Of a stretch of 64,000 nucleotides of DNA, positions 15,711 through 24,309 are shown one piece after another (position 1 is the first letter of the stretch; every line of letters starts with the position of its first letter). The position numbers and the translations under genes were made by a program. The notes under the pieces were generated by a model. The model saw nothing but the letters and a program-made list of their open reading frames with translations, ran no database searches and had not been told where the DNA came from. This DNA is from Bacillus sp. BA3 (lineage in GTDB: Bacteria; Bacillota; Bacilli; Bacillales; DSM-1321), in assembly GCA_002835675.1 (NCBI GenBank), contig PIZR01000004.1, positions 445,966 through 509,965 on the forward strand, read 5' to 3'.

Positions 15711-16751
15711 TTAGTGTGTAAGCTCACGATTCCAACGATCGATCCATTGTTTCGAGTTTTCATTAACAAACTTCATGTCCAATACACGCAGGCTGTTAAT
15801 GACTTCATCTCCGTAGGTTAAGCCTTTCGCTTCCGTTTCAGAGAGCTTGACTTCCGTATTGACAGGAGAATCCACTTTCGCTTTCGCTGATTTTTCCTGA
15901 ACTTCCTTGCTTAAGATGTAATTCATGAATTCGCCTGCCAATTCTTTTTGATCGCTGGCTTTAACAATATTCACTGTATTCATCACTGCGTAGCCGCCTT
16001 CTTCAGGGGAAATGAACTTAACATTAGGAACGGCTTCCTGTAAATCGCCAAAATACATTTCCATGATCGGGCCTGCAGCGATTTCCCCTTGCGAGAACAT
16101 GTTGACGAACTCTGATGTTTGCCCATATTCCTTAACCGCATTCGGCATGATCTTTTTCATTTGATCGAAGGCTTTATCTTCATTGAACTCTTTACTTCCG
16201 CTAACTTTTGACGCGGCATCCAAAAACATCGGTCCAGTTGTTGAAGTGATGGATGGAATCGTGATCTTCCCTGCCAAATCCTTGCTCCAAAGATCTTTCC
16301 AAGAAGTGATCGGTTTACTCAATTCATCGGGATTATAGGCAATGCCAAATTGTGCAATGGTATAGGCTGGTCCAAACTCCTCGCCATTCGGTGCTTTTGC
16401 TTTGTCGTATATATGATCAATATTCGGAATTTTGCTGTAGTCAACTTTCTCAAATAACCCTTCATCGATGCCTTGCTGTGCATAGTAGTCGGATAAATAA
16501 ATAACATCCACATCGCTATTCGCTTGGCGTACTTTGTTCAATCGATCTGCATTATTTCCTGAATCAACAACAATCTCTACATTATGCTTCTTTTCAAATG
16601 GCTCATAGACTTCAGGACGGAAGAAATCATCGGCGAATCCCCAAGTGGAAACGACTAATTTGGCTGGTTTTTCCTTTCCATTGTCCTTTGAAGAGCATGC
16701 AGCTAAAACTAATGTGAAAAGCGATAACATCATCAATATTTTTTTCATCAT
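15711..16751 (-). CDS. Extracellular solute-binding lipoprotein, PotD-like
   Basis: The 346-aa product starts at the ATG after TTGGAGG. The signal peptide ends in the lipobox LAAC, so the protein is anchored outside the membrane. The mature part has the bi-lobed periplasmic-binding fold of the PotD/SBP_bac group: LVVSTWGFADDFFRPEVYEPF at the start, then VDVIYLSDYYAQQGIDEGLF. It is the first gene of the six-gene operon and would capture the substrate. Nucleoside hydrolase and adenine deaminase downstream suggest a purine nucleoside ligand, although homologues are often annotated for polyamines. Confidence 0.9.
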   Translation of the reverse strand: MMKKILMMLSLFTLVLAACSSKDNGKEKPAKLVVSTWGFADDFFRPEVYEPFEKKHNVEIVVDSGNNADRLNKVRQANSDVDVIYLSDYYAQQGIDEGLFEKVDYSKIPNIDHIYDKAKAPNGEEFGPAYTIAQFGIAYNPDELSKPITSWKDLWSKDLAGKITIPSITSTTGPMFLDAASKVSGSKEFNEDKAFDQMKKIMPNAVKEYGQTSEFVNMFSQGEIAAGPIMEMYFGDLQEAVPNVKFISPEEGGYAVMNTVNIVKASDQKELAGEFMNYILSKEVQEKSAKAKVDSPVNTEVKLSETEAKGLTYGDEVINSLRVLDMKFVNENSKQWIDRWNRELTH

Positions 16752-16938
16752 CCAAACCTCCAATTTTATATTGTTTAAACTTTCCTTTTTACTTATATAA
16801 ATGTAAAAAAAGACAATCTTAAATAGAATTGAAATTCTACCCAAGATTGTCTTTTCTTTGTAAACAAAGATAAAACTTATCATTTGGTTCTCTAGCGGCG
16901 TTCCCTCCAGATAAATCCGAAGGGAAATCCATTTATAT
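16752..16938 (-). promoter_or_regulatory. Leader region of the nucleoside operon with terminator
   Basis: Before the operon the minus strand carries TTCCCT...AGGGAA pairing (about 16899-16931), then CGCCGCTAGAGAACC, then the strong terminator at 16805-16856. It could be simply the terminator of the DUF2294 gene, or a leader in which the first structure controls the second. I could not match it to a purine riboswitch. Confidence 0.35.
16805..16856 (-). terminator. Strong terminator between DUF2294 gene and nucleoside operon
   Basis: AAGACAATCTT and AAGATTGTCTT enclose a second stem (TAGAATT/AATTCTA); six T follow on the minus strand. It is 54 nt before the binding-protein start. Confidence 0.85.
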
Positions 16939-16940
16939 GA

Positions 16941-17300
16941 TTATATAATTTTTTCCTTCAATACAATATTGGTGAATGCCAGCTGTGTCGCTGAGTCATA
17001 ATCCCTCAGGACAGCTTCGATATCCCAATTCGTTTGCGTTTCCAGCTTTTGTTTCAGTTTCTTTTTATAAAGCAGGGACATATGAAAGTCAACCTCCTGC
17101 TTCAGGCTGGGAACTTCCCCTTCTAAAGCTTCAGAGCGCGGGGCACGTCGATGTTTGGCTTGAAATGTAATCACATTCTGCTCAACAGTAACCTTCAGCA
17201 GCGTCGTACCAAAGCCGAACAATTCCTTCGATACCTCATTATACATATGAGAAAGCAATTTTTTCGTTTCGTTAGAGTTTATCGCTAAGATGACTATCAC
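16941..17300 (-). CDS. DUF2294 (MpsC-like) family protein
   Basis: The 119-aa product resembles DUF2294 proteins, seen in the spacing of LSHMYNEVSKELFGFGTTLL and VTVEQNVITFQAKHRRAPRS and in the closing alpha helix. DUF2294 proteins have been linked to the Na+-translocating MpsABC membrane-potential system and to spore formation; the role of this short single-domain form is unclear. The start is uncertain: GTG at 17300 is weak, and a downstream start is possible. A strong terminator follows the gene. The domain assignment comes from memory. Confidence 0.6.
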   Translation of the reverse strand: MIVILAINSNETKKLLSHMYNEVSKELFGFGTTLLKVTVEQNVITFQAKHRRAPRSEALEGEVPSLKQEVDFHMSLLYKKKLKQKLETQTNWDIEAVLRDYDSATQLAFTNIVLKEKII

Positions 17301-17558
17301 CTGCCATACTATCGTTTGAGGTAATTATATATACTTTTTCTTGATTGCACAAGATAATATTCGGATTTCGCACAAAAAAATGTTTTTTTTTAATTAAATT
17401 GCACATTTACTCACCAATACACGAATTATAAAAATAAGCAATAAAGATTTCAATATATTCATATAACTTTTTATCCAATCCAGCACCCTCTATTAATGAA
17501 AACTTTTTCAGAGAAATAAGCACAAGATTGAAAACAGTTGATATAACCTTGCACCGCA
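17301..17558. other. Intergenic region without a gene
   Basis: An AT-rich gap between the divergent DUF2294 and PTS genes. No ORF with a ribosome site and no strong hairpin were seen. The PTS promoter begins at 17559. Confidence 0.6.
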
Positions 17559-17587
17559 TTGAAAACGCTCTCATGTGGATTTAATAT
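17559..17587 (+). promoter_or_regulatory. Promoter with overlapping cre (CcpA) site
   Basis: TTGAAA-N17-TAATAT is a good SigA promoter. TGAAAACGCTCTCA at 17560-17573 matches the cre consensus TGWAANCGNTNWCA at every position and covers the -35 box, which predicts catabolite repression by CcpA. Confidence 0.85.
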
Positions 17588-17651
17588 AGCTAGTATAGAG
17601 CGATAAAAAATAAAGAGTATCAATGGCTCGTTAAATGAGGGAGGAATCATT

Positions 17652-19187
17652 ATGAAGAAAGCTTTTGAGAAAGCACAGCAGTTCGGTAAATCTTTTATGC
17701 TCCCGATTGCCGTTTTGCCAGCGGCCGGTTTATTGCTGGGAATTGGCGGTGCTCTTTCCAATCCAAATACAGTTGAAGCCTATCCATTTTTAGACTTTGC
17801 TTGGCTACAGGCCATTTTCACGATCATGAGTTCTGCAGGGAGCATCGTATTCGGCAACTTGCCGGTTATTTTTGCAGTAGGTGTTGCAGTAGGATTGGCA
17901 CGGTCGGATAAAGGTACCGCTGCATTGGCAGCCATGATCGGCTATTTTGTCATGAACAGTTCAATTAATGTACTGCTTCAAATAAACGGGGAACTTGCCA
18001 AAGAGAATTTGGCAGGTGCCGGACAAGGAATGGCGGTCGGGATCCAAACACTGGAGACCGGTGTGTTCGGCGGTATCGTAGTAGGTATCGTTGCCGCACT
18101 TTTACACAATAAATATAATAAAATTCAGCTTCCGCAAGTGTTAGGGTTTTTCGGGGGTTCACGTTTCATTCCCATCATCGTTTCCTTCGCGTCCATCTTG
18201 GTTGGAGCCGTGCTTTTTATCGTATGGCCTTATTTCCAACTTTTCATAAACCAATTAGGTGCACTGGTAACGAGCACAGGCACGATCGGGACTTTCTTTT
18301 ACGGATTCATATTACGGATGCTCGGACCGTTAGGGTTGCACCATATTTTCTACCTTCCCTTCTGGCAAACAGCATTAGGCGGAACGATGGAGATTAAAGG
18401 GCAGATTGTCAGCGGGACCCAGAATATCTTCTTTGCGCAATTGGCCGACCCAACTACCGTCAAATATTATGAGGGTGTTTCCCGGTTCATGTCCGGACGG
18501 TTCATCACGATGATGTTTGGTTTACCTGGAGCGGCATTGGCCATTTATCATTGCGCTAAACCTAAAAATAAGAAAGTCGTGGCCGGTTTGCTTCTTTCAG
18601 CTGCCTTGACCTCTTTCTTAACAGGCATCACCGAGCCGCTTGAATTCAGTTTCTTATTTGTCGCACCGATCCTTTATGTTTTTCATGCCTTGTTTGACGG
18701 ACTTGCCTTCATGATGGCAGATATATTCAATATAACGATCGGTCAAACCTTTTCTGGAGGATTCATTGATTTTACTTTATTCGGGATACTCCAGGGCATC
18801 AGTAAAACAAACTGGATTTATGTACTTCTCGTCGGCATTCCGTGGTTTTTCTTATACTACTTCACTTTTAAATTCTTGATCAGGAAGAAGAATTTGAAAG
18901 TGGTCGGACGTGAAGATGATGAACAGGCCGCTGTTACACAAGTAACGGCATCAGAGAGAACCCAGACCATCGTTAACGGATTAGGCGGACAGGAAAATAT
19001 CGATATAGTCGATTGCTGTGCAACCCGTCTGCGTGTCACCGTAAAGGATGAATCATTGGTGAAAGAAGACATCATTAAACAAACCGGTTCAAAAGGTGTC
19101 GTAAAAAAAGGAAACGGCATTCAAATAGTTTACGGTCCCCAAGTGACGATCATCAAAAATGAAGTGGAAGAATACTTGGGGCATTGA
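17652..19187 (+). CDS. PTS transporter, EIIC-EIIB (glucose/GlcNAc superfamily, probably ManNAc)
   Basis: The 511-aa protein imports and phosphorylates a sugar. Residues of about 1-410 are the membrane EIIC domain (starts [20 protein letters not shown]; sugar-site segment [14 protein letters not shown]). A linker leads to the cytoplasmic EIIB domain at about 430-511, with the phospho-Cys in [11 protein letters not shown]. No EIIA domain is attached, so a shared EIIA is needed. A GAGGGAGG site precedes the ATG. It is followed by nanE and an RpiR regulator, which suggests N-acetylmannosamine or a related amino sugar as substrate. Confidence 0.9.
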   Translation: MKKAFEKAQQFGKSFMLPIAVLPAAGLLLGIGGALSNPNTVEAYPFLDFAWLQAIFTIMSSAGSIVFGNLPVIFAVGVAVGLARSDKGTAALAAMIGYFVMNSSINVLLQINGELAKENLAGAGQGMAVGIQTLETGVFGGIVVGIVAALLHNKYNKIQLPQVLGFFGGSRFIPIIVSFASILVGAVLFIVWPYFQLFINQLGALVTSTGTIGTFFYGFILRMLGPLGLHHIFYLPFWQTALGGTMEIKGQIVSGTQNIFFAQLADPTTVKYYEGVSRFMSGRFITMMFGLPGAALAIYHCAKPKNKKVVAGLLLSAALTSFLTGITEPLEFSFLFVAPILYVFHALFDGLAFMMADIFNITIGQTFSGGFIDFTLFGILQGISKTNWIYVLLVGIPWFFLYYFTFKFLIRKKNLKVVGREDDEQAAVTQVTASERTQTIVNGLGGQENIDIVDCCATRLRVTVKDESLVKEDIIKQTGSKGVVKKGNGIQIVYGPQVTIIKNEVEEYLGH

Positions 19188-19218
19188 GAATATAGACAAC
19201 GATAAGGACGTGTTAAAC

Positions 19219-19911
19219 ATGCAACAGGTGCTGGATAAAATTCACAAAGGCTTAATTGTATCATGTCAAGCATTGGAGAATGAGCCGCTGCACAGCTCTT
19301 TTATTATGGGACGCATGGCCATTGCTGCCAAAGAAGGCGGTGCGAAGTGCATTCGCGCAAACTCTGTAGCTGACATAATCGAAATCAAGAAAAATGTGGA
19401 CCTTCCAGTCATAGGGATCATTAAACAGGTGTATGGACAAAACGATGTCTATATCACTCCCACCATGGCCGAAATAGATGCATTGATGGAAACCAAAGCG
19501 GAAATCATTGCGACGGATGCTACATCCCGGGTAAGGCCGGACGGTAAAACGCTAAAGCAGTTTTATGGTGAAATAAGAGCAAAATATCCGGATGTTTTAC
19601 TAATGGCCGATGTATCCACCATCGAGGAAGCCAGATACGCTGACGCTTTAGGATTCGATATTGTGGCGCCCACTTTATACGGCTATACGAACGAAACGTT
19701 CGGCCAGAAAATATATCAGGATGACTACGCTTTGCTCAAGGAGATAGTAAAAGCAGTGAAAAAAGCGAAAGTGATCGCTGAAGGAAATGTCATAACACCG
19801 GAAATCGCCCGCTCTGTATTGGATATGAATGTCCATGCAGTAGTGGTGGGCGGTGCCATTACCAGACCGCAGCAAATCACTAAAAGATTCGTGGACGCTA
19901 TCCAAGAATAG
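19219..19911 (+). CDS. nanE: N-acetylmannosamine-6-phosphate 2-epimerase
   Basis: The 230-aa enzyme converts ManNAc-6-P to GlcNAc-6-P in the cytosol, joining the general amino-sugar pathway. It is a TIM barrel with the expected motifs [48 protein letters not shown] and [11 protein letters not shown], and the phosphate-binding VVGGAITRP near the end. The ATG at 19219 (AAGGACG upstream) gives the usual family length; the frame opens upstream into the PTS end but without a ribosome site. No nanK, nagA or nagB is present, so ManNAc-6-P must come from the adjacent PTS. Confidence 0.95.
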   Translation: MQQVLDKIHKGLIVSCQALENEPLHSSFIMGRMAIAAKEGGAKCIRANSVADIIEIKKNVDLPVIGIIKQVYGQNDVYITPTMAEIDALMETKAEIIATDATSRVRPDGKTLKQFYGEIRAKYPDVLLMADVSTIEEARYADALGFDIVAPTLYGYTNETFGQKIYQDDYALLKEIVKAVKKAKVIAEGNVITPEIARSVLDMNVHAVVVGGAITRPQQITKRFVDAIQE

Positions 19912-19930
19912 AAAATGGCACATAGTAATG

Positions 19931-19968
19931 AAAAGACCCAGACTGACAGCAGTTTGGGTCTTTTTTTC
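19931..19968 (+). terminator. Terminator after nanE
   Basis: AAAGACCCA-GACTG and CAGT-TTGGGTCTTT pair, followed by TTTTT. It separates the PTS-nanE unit from the RpiR gene. Confidence 0.88.
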
Positions 19969-20065
19969 GATTCAAATTGCTGCAAACGTTCCTCCGGTTA
20001 TTGACGTCCGTACTGGATACATTAAACTATGAATACATATAAGAAATTTTGAAATGGGTGATTCA

Positions 20066-20908
20066 ATGGAATATTTAGCAGAAAACCTCATATATGGCAT
20101 AGAGTGCAGCATGGACAAGTTCACCAAAACAGAGGAAGAATTGGCCAATTATATTCTGCAGCGCCCTGAAGAAGTAAGTCAGTTAACCATTAGTCAAATA
20201 GCTAAAAAGCTTCATATTTCACCTGCAACGATTACGCGTTTCTGCCAAAAATTAGCCTTTTCTGGGTTTAATGAGTTCAGGCATGAGTTAAAAAGGTTCG
20301 TGGATCTCCGAAAAACACCGAAAAATATGAAGGACATCAAGCAAGTGGATTATTTCGCTAAACTGTATCAAGATCACTTAGGCATCATAGATAATACCTT
20401 TCATATAACCACATATGACGATATCCAGAAAGCGGTATCTTTCCTTACACAGGCAAATAAGATACATGTATATGGAATAGGGAGTTCGGGTTTAGCGGCC
20501 CAGGAGTTCAAATCCAAGTTTTTCCGGATTGGCTTATCTGTTGAGGCTATTACAGATCCCCACCAGTCAATGATGGACGCAGCTTTAAGTAACGAGAAAA
20601 GTGTTGTCATCGGCATTTCCATTTCCGGAACGACTAAAGAAGTGATTTCAGCAGTTAAAATCGCAAAGAAGCAAGGCTCGCGCATCTTGGTCTTTACTGG
20701 AGATAAGAATTCCGAGCTCTCACTGCTTGGCGATCTATCGCTATTGGTCACGAGCAAAAACAGCATGCATATGGGACAAAACATCTCTCCATTGCTTCCG
20801 CTACTATTACTTTTTGATTTAATATATACAGAGCTGGTTGCTAAAGATTATAAAAACAGGATAAGCATCAGGGAAAAGACTTTAAAGGTATTAACCAATA
20901 ACGACTGA
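20066..20908 (+). CDS. MurR/RpiR family transcriptional regulator
   Basis: The 280-aa product has an N-terminal RpiR helix-turn-helix domain (about residues 15-80: ISQIAKKLHISPATITRFCQ) and a SIS sugar-phosphate isomerase-like domain (about 115-260: KIHVYGIGSSGLAAQEFKSK, then GISISGTTKEVISAVK) that binds phosphosugars. The ATG at 20066 is preferred over the one at 20054 because GGGTGA precedes it. It follows PTS and nanE and probably controls them through ManNAc-6-P or GlcNAc-6-P. Its operator was not identified. Confidence 0.92.
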   Translation: MEYLAENLIYGIECSMDKFTKTEEELANYILQRPEEVSQLTISQIAKKLHISPATITRFCQKLAFSGFNEFRHELKRFVDLRKTPKNMKDIKQVDYFAKLYQDHLGIIDNTFHITTYDDIQKAVSFLTQANKIHVYGIGSSGLAAQEFKSKFFRIGLSVEAITDPHQSMMDAALSNEKSVVIGISISGTTKEVISAVKIAKKQGSRILVFTGDKNSELSLLGDLSLLVTSKNSMHMGQNISPLLPLLLLFDLIYTELVAKDYKNRISIREKTLKVLTNND

Positions 20909-20935
20909 CTTTCGGCATCTGAAAGTCATTTTCGT
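20904..20935 (+). terminator. Terminator after rpiR-type gene
   Basis: GACTTTC-GGCATCT-GAAAGTC followed by ATTTTCG. It overlaps the stop codon. Confidence 0.65.
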
Positions 20936-20945
20936 TATTCATCAT

Positions 20946-20996
20946 ATAAAAAAACTGCATCTCCAATTGGTTAGATGTTACTGACAATTGGAGTGC
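20946..20996 (-). terminator. Terminator of the YfmQ-like gene
   Basis: CTCCAATTG and CAATTGGAG with flanking GCA/TGC pairs; on the minus strand seven T follow. It lies 27 nt after the stop. Confidence 0.75.
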
Positions 20997-21022
20997 AATT
21001 CACTTTATTTTTTATGTTCCTA

Positions 21023-21472
21023 TTAAGCTAAATTCCTTATTACCGGAATGGTACTTTCTTGGAGGCTCTCGGAAAGAAGACTATACGCAACTACTTTCTT
21101 CTTGTACTGTTTGACTACATCCACATGGTCGTTGTAACTGTACACAAATAATCTAACATCGTTTTTACCTCTTTTAGTATCAATGACTATTGGAGTCCCA
21201 CTGTTCTCTGGATGTAAAAACAATTGCTCGTTCCCGGGGAATATATGATTTTTTTTCAAAAACTTAGCTTCGTTAAAATAATTAATTACTTGAATTTTGT
21301 CTTCACCTTCCAAACGTTTTCCATCAAAGGTTATGATTGAATTCGCGTCACTAATTTCTGAGTGTATTTTAAATTTACTCATAATCCAATTCACTGCATC
21401 GGTTGGAAGACAGGTAACTAATAATTTAAGCAAACTTAAGATAATTGTCAAAATCAATACAGGCAATGTCAT
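21023..21472 (-). CDS. YfmQ-like membrane-anchored protein
   Basis: The 149-aa product has an N-terminal hydrophobic helix (TLPVLILTIILSLLKLLVTC) and a soluble domain of about 110 aa. The pattern CLPTDAVNWIMSKFKIH near the helix resembles Bacillus YfmQ, an uncharacterised family. GGAGA precedes the ATG, and a terminator follows. The domain probably faces the outside, given few basic residues before the helix, but topology is uncertain. No function is known. Confidence 0.65.
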   Translation of the reverse strand: MTLPVLILTIILSLLKLLVTCLPTDAVNWIMSKFKIHSEISDANSIITFDGKRLEGEDKIQVINYFNEAKFLKKNHIFPGNEQLFLHPENSGTPIVIDTKRGKNDVRLFVYSYNDHVDVVKQYKKKVVAYSLLSESLQESTIPVIRNLA

Positions 21473-21707
21473 ATTTGATCATCTCCGCTACATTATTATT
21501 TTAAGAGGCGGTCAGTTTTTCTTTGAAGTGACCGTTCTATTAACGTTTCATTTTTTTTAGGTATCTATCAGATTCTTTTTGTTCATATTTCCGTAACATA
21601 AGTGAACAAATTCACATTTTTTCACAAGCAAATAGAGTATGTCTTACGAATCAAGGCAATATTTCTATGCATTTTGATATACTATTATAATAATCATTCA
21701 CGCTTTC

Positions 21708-21902
21708 TTAGGCTGATTTTATTACGAAGTAGATGATACCCACAGTTAATACTAGCGCAAGACCAATATAAATATAACTAAGGTTCAACAAATTCCCTCT
21801 CGTTGCTGCAGAATAATTACTATCACTCTTCCCCGTTAATGAAAGGGTGCCAACCAGAGCAACTAAACTAATGGCCACTACTAATATTACACTTATCGTC
21901 AT
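21708..21902 (-). CDS. Small two-helix membrane protein
   Basis: The 64-aa product has two hydrophobic helices (ISVILVVAISLVALVGTLSL and IYIGLALVLTVGIIYFVI) joined by a short polar loop. GGAGGCG lies 9 nt before the ATG. I do not recognise the family. It is monocistronic. Confidence 0.6.
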   Translation of the reverse strand: MTISVILVVAISLVALVGTLSLTGKSDSNYSAATRGNLLNLSYIYIGLALVLTVGIIYFVIKSA

Positions 21903-22225
21903 GATTCAACGCCTCCAAATATTATTATCCATTACCTTGATCCATTTAAAATCATTCCGATTCCCATCGTAGATCGCGCTTCATGTTTAATGAGTAGATA
22001 TATTAGAAAAAGCCCACTTCTCTATAATAAAAGAACAACCAATTTTTGGACCATCCAATTAAGTGAAATTTCCACCATCCACTTGCTGAATTCTTTCGTA
22101 ATATACATAGAAAAGTGCAAAGCGCTACCGAAGAAATGGCTAAGATACCGCGTAATGCAGGAACTCAGGCCTGACTTGTATCCAGCAAAAAAGACCTTCA
22201 ACTCCTCGGGTATGGTTAAAATTTT
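21903..22225. other. Intergenic region without a recognised gene
   Basis: An 81-codon frame at 21990-22235 has no ribosome site and runs into the repeat; no family was recognised. The rest up to 22683 is filled by two repeat copies. Confidence 0.5.
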
Positions 22226-22346
22226 TAGATGTTGATTTCCACTCCAGGCACTCGCTTTCCGCGGGCGGTCCGGGAGCCTCCTCGGCGCTCGCCTGCGGGG
22301 TCTCCCTTCGACGCGCTTTTCCCGCAGGAGTCTCGTACCTTACGAT
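22226..22346 (+). repeat. Dispersed intergenic repeat, best-preserved copy
   Basis: About 120 bp running from GTTGATTTCCACTCCAGGCA through CTTTCCGCGGGCGGTCCGGG and GCCTGCGGGGTCTCCC to CCCGCAGGAGTCTCGTACC, ending ATCCAATCAAC. GTTGATT and AATCAAC form short terminal inverted repeats. GC content is far above the flanks. Confidence 0.85.
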
Positions 22347-22477
22347 CCAATCAACTTTGTTTTAAAATCATGGTTCGAAATGGTCTCATCCTGAACCATG
22401 ATTTTAAAGAAGACCTGATTATCCTTCATGTTTTTTTATTTTTTATATGGATGGAACCCTCATTAGGTTGAGGAAAT

Positions 22478-22630
22478 TTGCGACACTCCTGCCGAATTAT
22501 GGCTAGCCGAGACCCCACAGACGCTTGCGTCGAGGAGGCTTGGCAGACAGTCGGCGGAAAGGGAGCGGATTTCTGAAATCAACACTTTTTAATAAAAAAA
22601 CTGCAGGCAAACTGAGTTTTCATCAAGTTT
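22478..22630 (+). repeat. Second subtype of the dispersed repeat
   Basis: Contains TTGCGACACTCCTGCCG, GACCCCACAGACGC, GGAGGCTTGG, CAGTCGGCGGAAAGGGAGC and GAAATCAAC, then ACTGCAGGCAAACTG and its partial reverse, GTTTGTCTACAGTCTG. The last pair can form a hairpin and recurs at 36.17, 60.0 and 62.45 kb. Confidence 0.75.
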
Positions 22631-22683
22631 GTCTACAGTCTGGAATCATCATGACTCTTTCTCGTGAATATCAAAGCGTATGA

Positions 22684-24114
22684 TTATAAACTTTTTACCG
22701 CCTCTGCAAACCTTTTGATGCCTTCGTGAATGGAAGCCTCATTTTCCCTTGCAAAAGTAAAGCGTACGTATCCCTCATCTGTACCTAGCGTTGAACCCGG
22801 AACATATATGACTCCCCTTTTGATGGATTCCTCCAGTAACTTTATTTCGTTCAATGGCACTTTCAGCTTACACCACAAATGAATTCCGCCATTTGGCGAA
22901 TAATATTCAACTTTTTTTGGCAGGAATTGTTGAATACTCGAAACCATTGCATCCCTTCTATTTTCCAGATGCCCCCTTAAGCCGGCAATATGGGCAGGAA
23001 AATACTCTGAATCCAAAAAATCGTTTGCTATCCATTGAGTGTATGAGCCATGACCGAAGTCAACCTGCTGCTTAGCATCAGATAGTCTATCTATGACTGG
23101 TTTCGGTCCTAAAATCCACCCAATTCTTAAACCGGAAGCAACAATTTTTGACAAAGAGCTTATATATAAAACATTTCCGTTGTTGTCCATCGATTTAAGA
23201 GTGGAAATTTCTTCACCGGCAAAGGAAGTTAAACTATAAGGATCGTCCTCTATGACCGGTATTCCATATTCGGATGAAAGTTCAAGAATCCTTTTACGAC
23301 GGTTGATATGAAGGACAGTTCCTGTAGGATTTTGAAATATGGGGTTCAAAAAAATCATCCTGATCCGATGTTTTTTATGGAGTTCCAGTAAATCCTCTGG
23401 GTTGATGCCATCTTTATCAACTGGTAAAGGAAAAATTCTTAGGCCAGCGGATTGAAAGATGGGAAGGTTGTAACTATATGAAGGATCTTCCAATACGACG
23501 GCATCACCTGGCTTTAACAAGCATTGGACCACCAGATGCAGGGCTTGCTGTGCACCAGAAGTAATGAGTATGGAAGATGGATCCGTGTCAATTCCCCTAT
23601 ACTGTTTCACATGATTGGTTATCGTTTCCCTTAAAATTGCATTGCCTTGAGGGTGATCATAACCCAAGCTACCAATGAAGGACCTATTGGAAATGATTTC
23701 ACGTAAGGGTTGGACTGGAAATAAGTCCTCTGAAAGCTCCCCGCTAGCTAAGTTAATAAGGTTATGCCCTTCTGCCTCTCTACGTATTCTTTGGGTTACT
23801 GGCATATTGGGCAAAAAAGAACCCGCTTCGATATATCTATTCCAGCTGGGTATGCGCTTTCGTGTAATTCCCCAGATATCCTTGCTGATCATCGTTCCGC
23901 TACCTTTTATTCGTTCAACCAGTCCATTTGCTTCCAATTCATCATATGCCGCAACAACTGTGCTTCTGTTAACTCCCAGTTCACTTGCCAAGAAGCGTTC
24001 AGACGGTAGCGGCTTATCCAATAAAAATGTTCCATCAGCAATTCCACTCTCGATGTAAGCCGCTATTTGTTTATATAAAGGCTTCTTGGATTTTCTGTCA
24101 GTTTTCCATTCCAT
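22684..24114 (-). CDS. MocR-type regulator (GntR helix-turn-helix fused to aminotransferase-like domain)
   Basis: The 476-aa product has a GntR winged helix at residues of about 10-75 (PLYKQIAAYIESGIADGTFL, LPSERFLASELGVNRSTVVA) and a fold-type I PLP domain (about 100-470). The PLP lysine region is YISSLSKIVASGLRIGW, and the PLP-ring Asp is in VIEDDPYS. MocR proteins sense PLP or aminated metabolites and activate neighbouring genes such as pdxST or transporters. Here no target lies divergently next to it; the upstream gap leads to a terminator and the TOMM genes on the same strand. Its target is therefore unclear. Confidence 0.92.
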   Translation of the reverse strand: MEWKTDRKSKKPLYKQIAAYIESGIADGTFLLDKPLPSERFLASELGVNRSTVVAAYDELEANGLVERIKGSGTMISKDIWGITRKRIPSWNRYIEAGSFLPNMPVTQRIRREAEGHNLINLASGELSEDLFPVQPLREIISNRSFIGSLGYDHPQGNAILRETITNHVKQYRGIDTDPSSILITSGAQQALHLVVQCLLKPGDAVVLEDPSYSYNLPIFQSAGLRIFPLPVDKDGINPEDLLELHKKHRIRMIFLNPIFQNPTGTVLHINRRKRILELSSEYGIPVIEDDPYSLTSFAGEEISTLKSMDNNGNVLYISSLSKIVASGLRIGWILGPKPVIDRLSDAKQQVDFGHGSYTQWIANDFLDSEYFPAHIAGLRGHLENRRDAMVSSIQQFLPKKVEYYSPNGGIHLWCKLKVPLNEIKLLEESIKRGVIYVPGSTLGTDEGYVRFTFARENEASIHEGIKRFAEAVKSL

Positions 24115-24248
24115 AAGCTACATCCTTTAAATTGTTTAGTTAAAAGCATACAAAATTATTAACTTTATATACTTATTCATTCCCAAAAGCAGTAAAACCT
24201 CTTATTTCAGTATAATCTTCAGCAGAGATTATTGCACTCTGCCGTACT

Positions 24249-24303
24249 ACAAAATAAAAACGAAAGCCTCCATTTCTTAAATGAAATGGAGGCTTTCGTT
24301 TCA
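24249..24303. terminator. Terminator of the TOMM biosynthesis genes
   Basis: A perfect stem of about 18 bp (AACGAAAGCCTCCATTTC with its reverse complement) around TTAA. A and T runs allow action in both directions. It lies just after the SagB-type stop at 24310. Confidence 0.9.
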
Positions 24304-24309
24304 TCTTCT

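Noticed and set aside
16752..16938. Purine riboswitch before the nucleoside operon
   Set aside because: The conserved loop and junction residues of the purine aptamer are not present.
22229..22471. 80-codon plus-strand frame
   Set aside because: It lies in the GC-rich dispersed repeat; the same apparent coding appears at the other copies because of the repeat.
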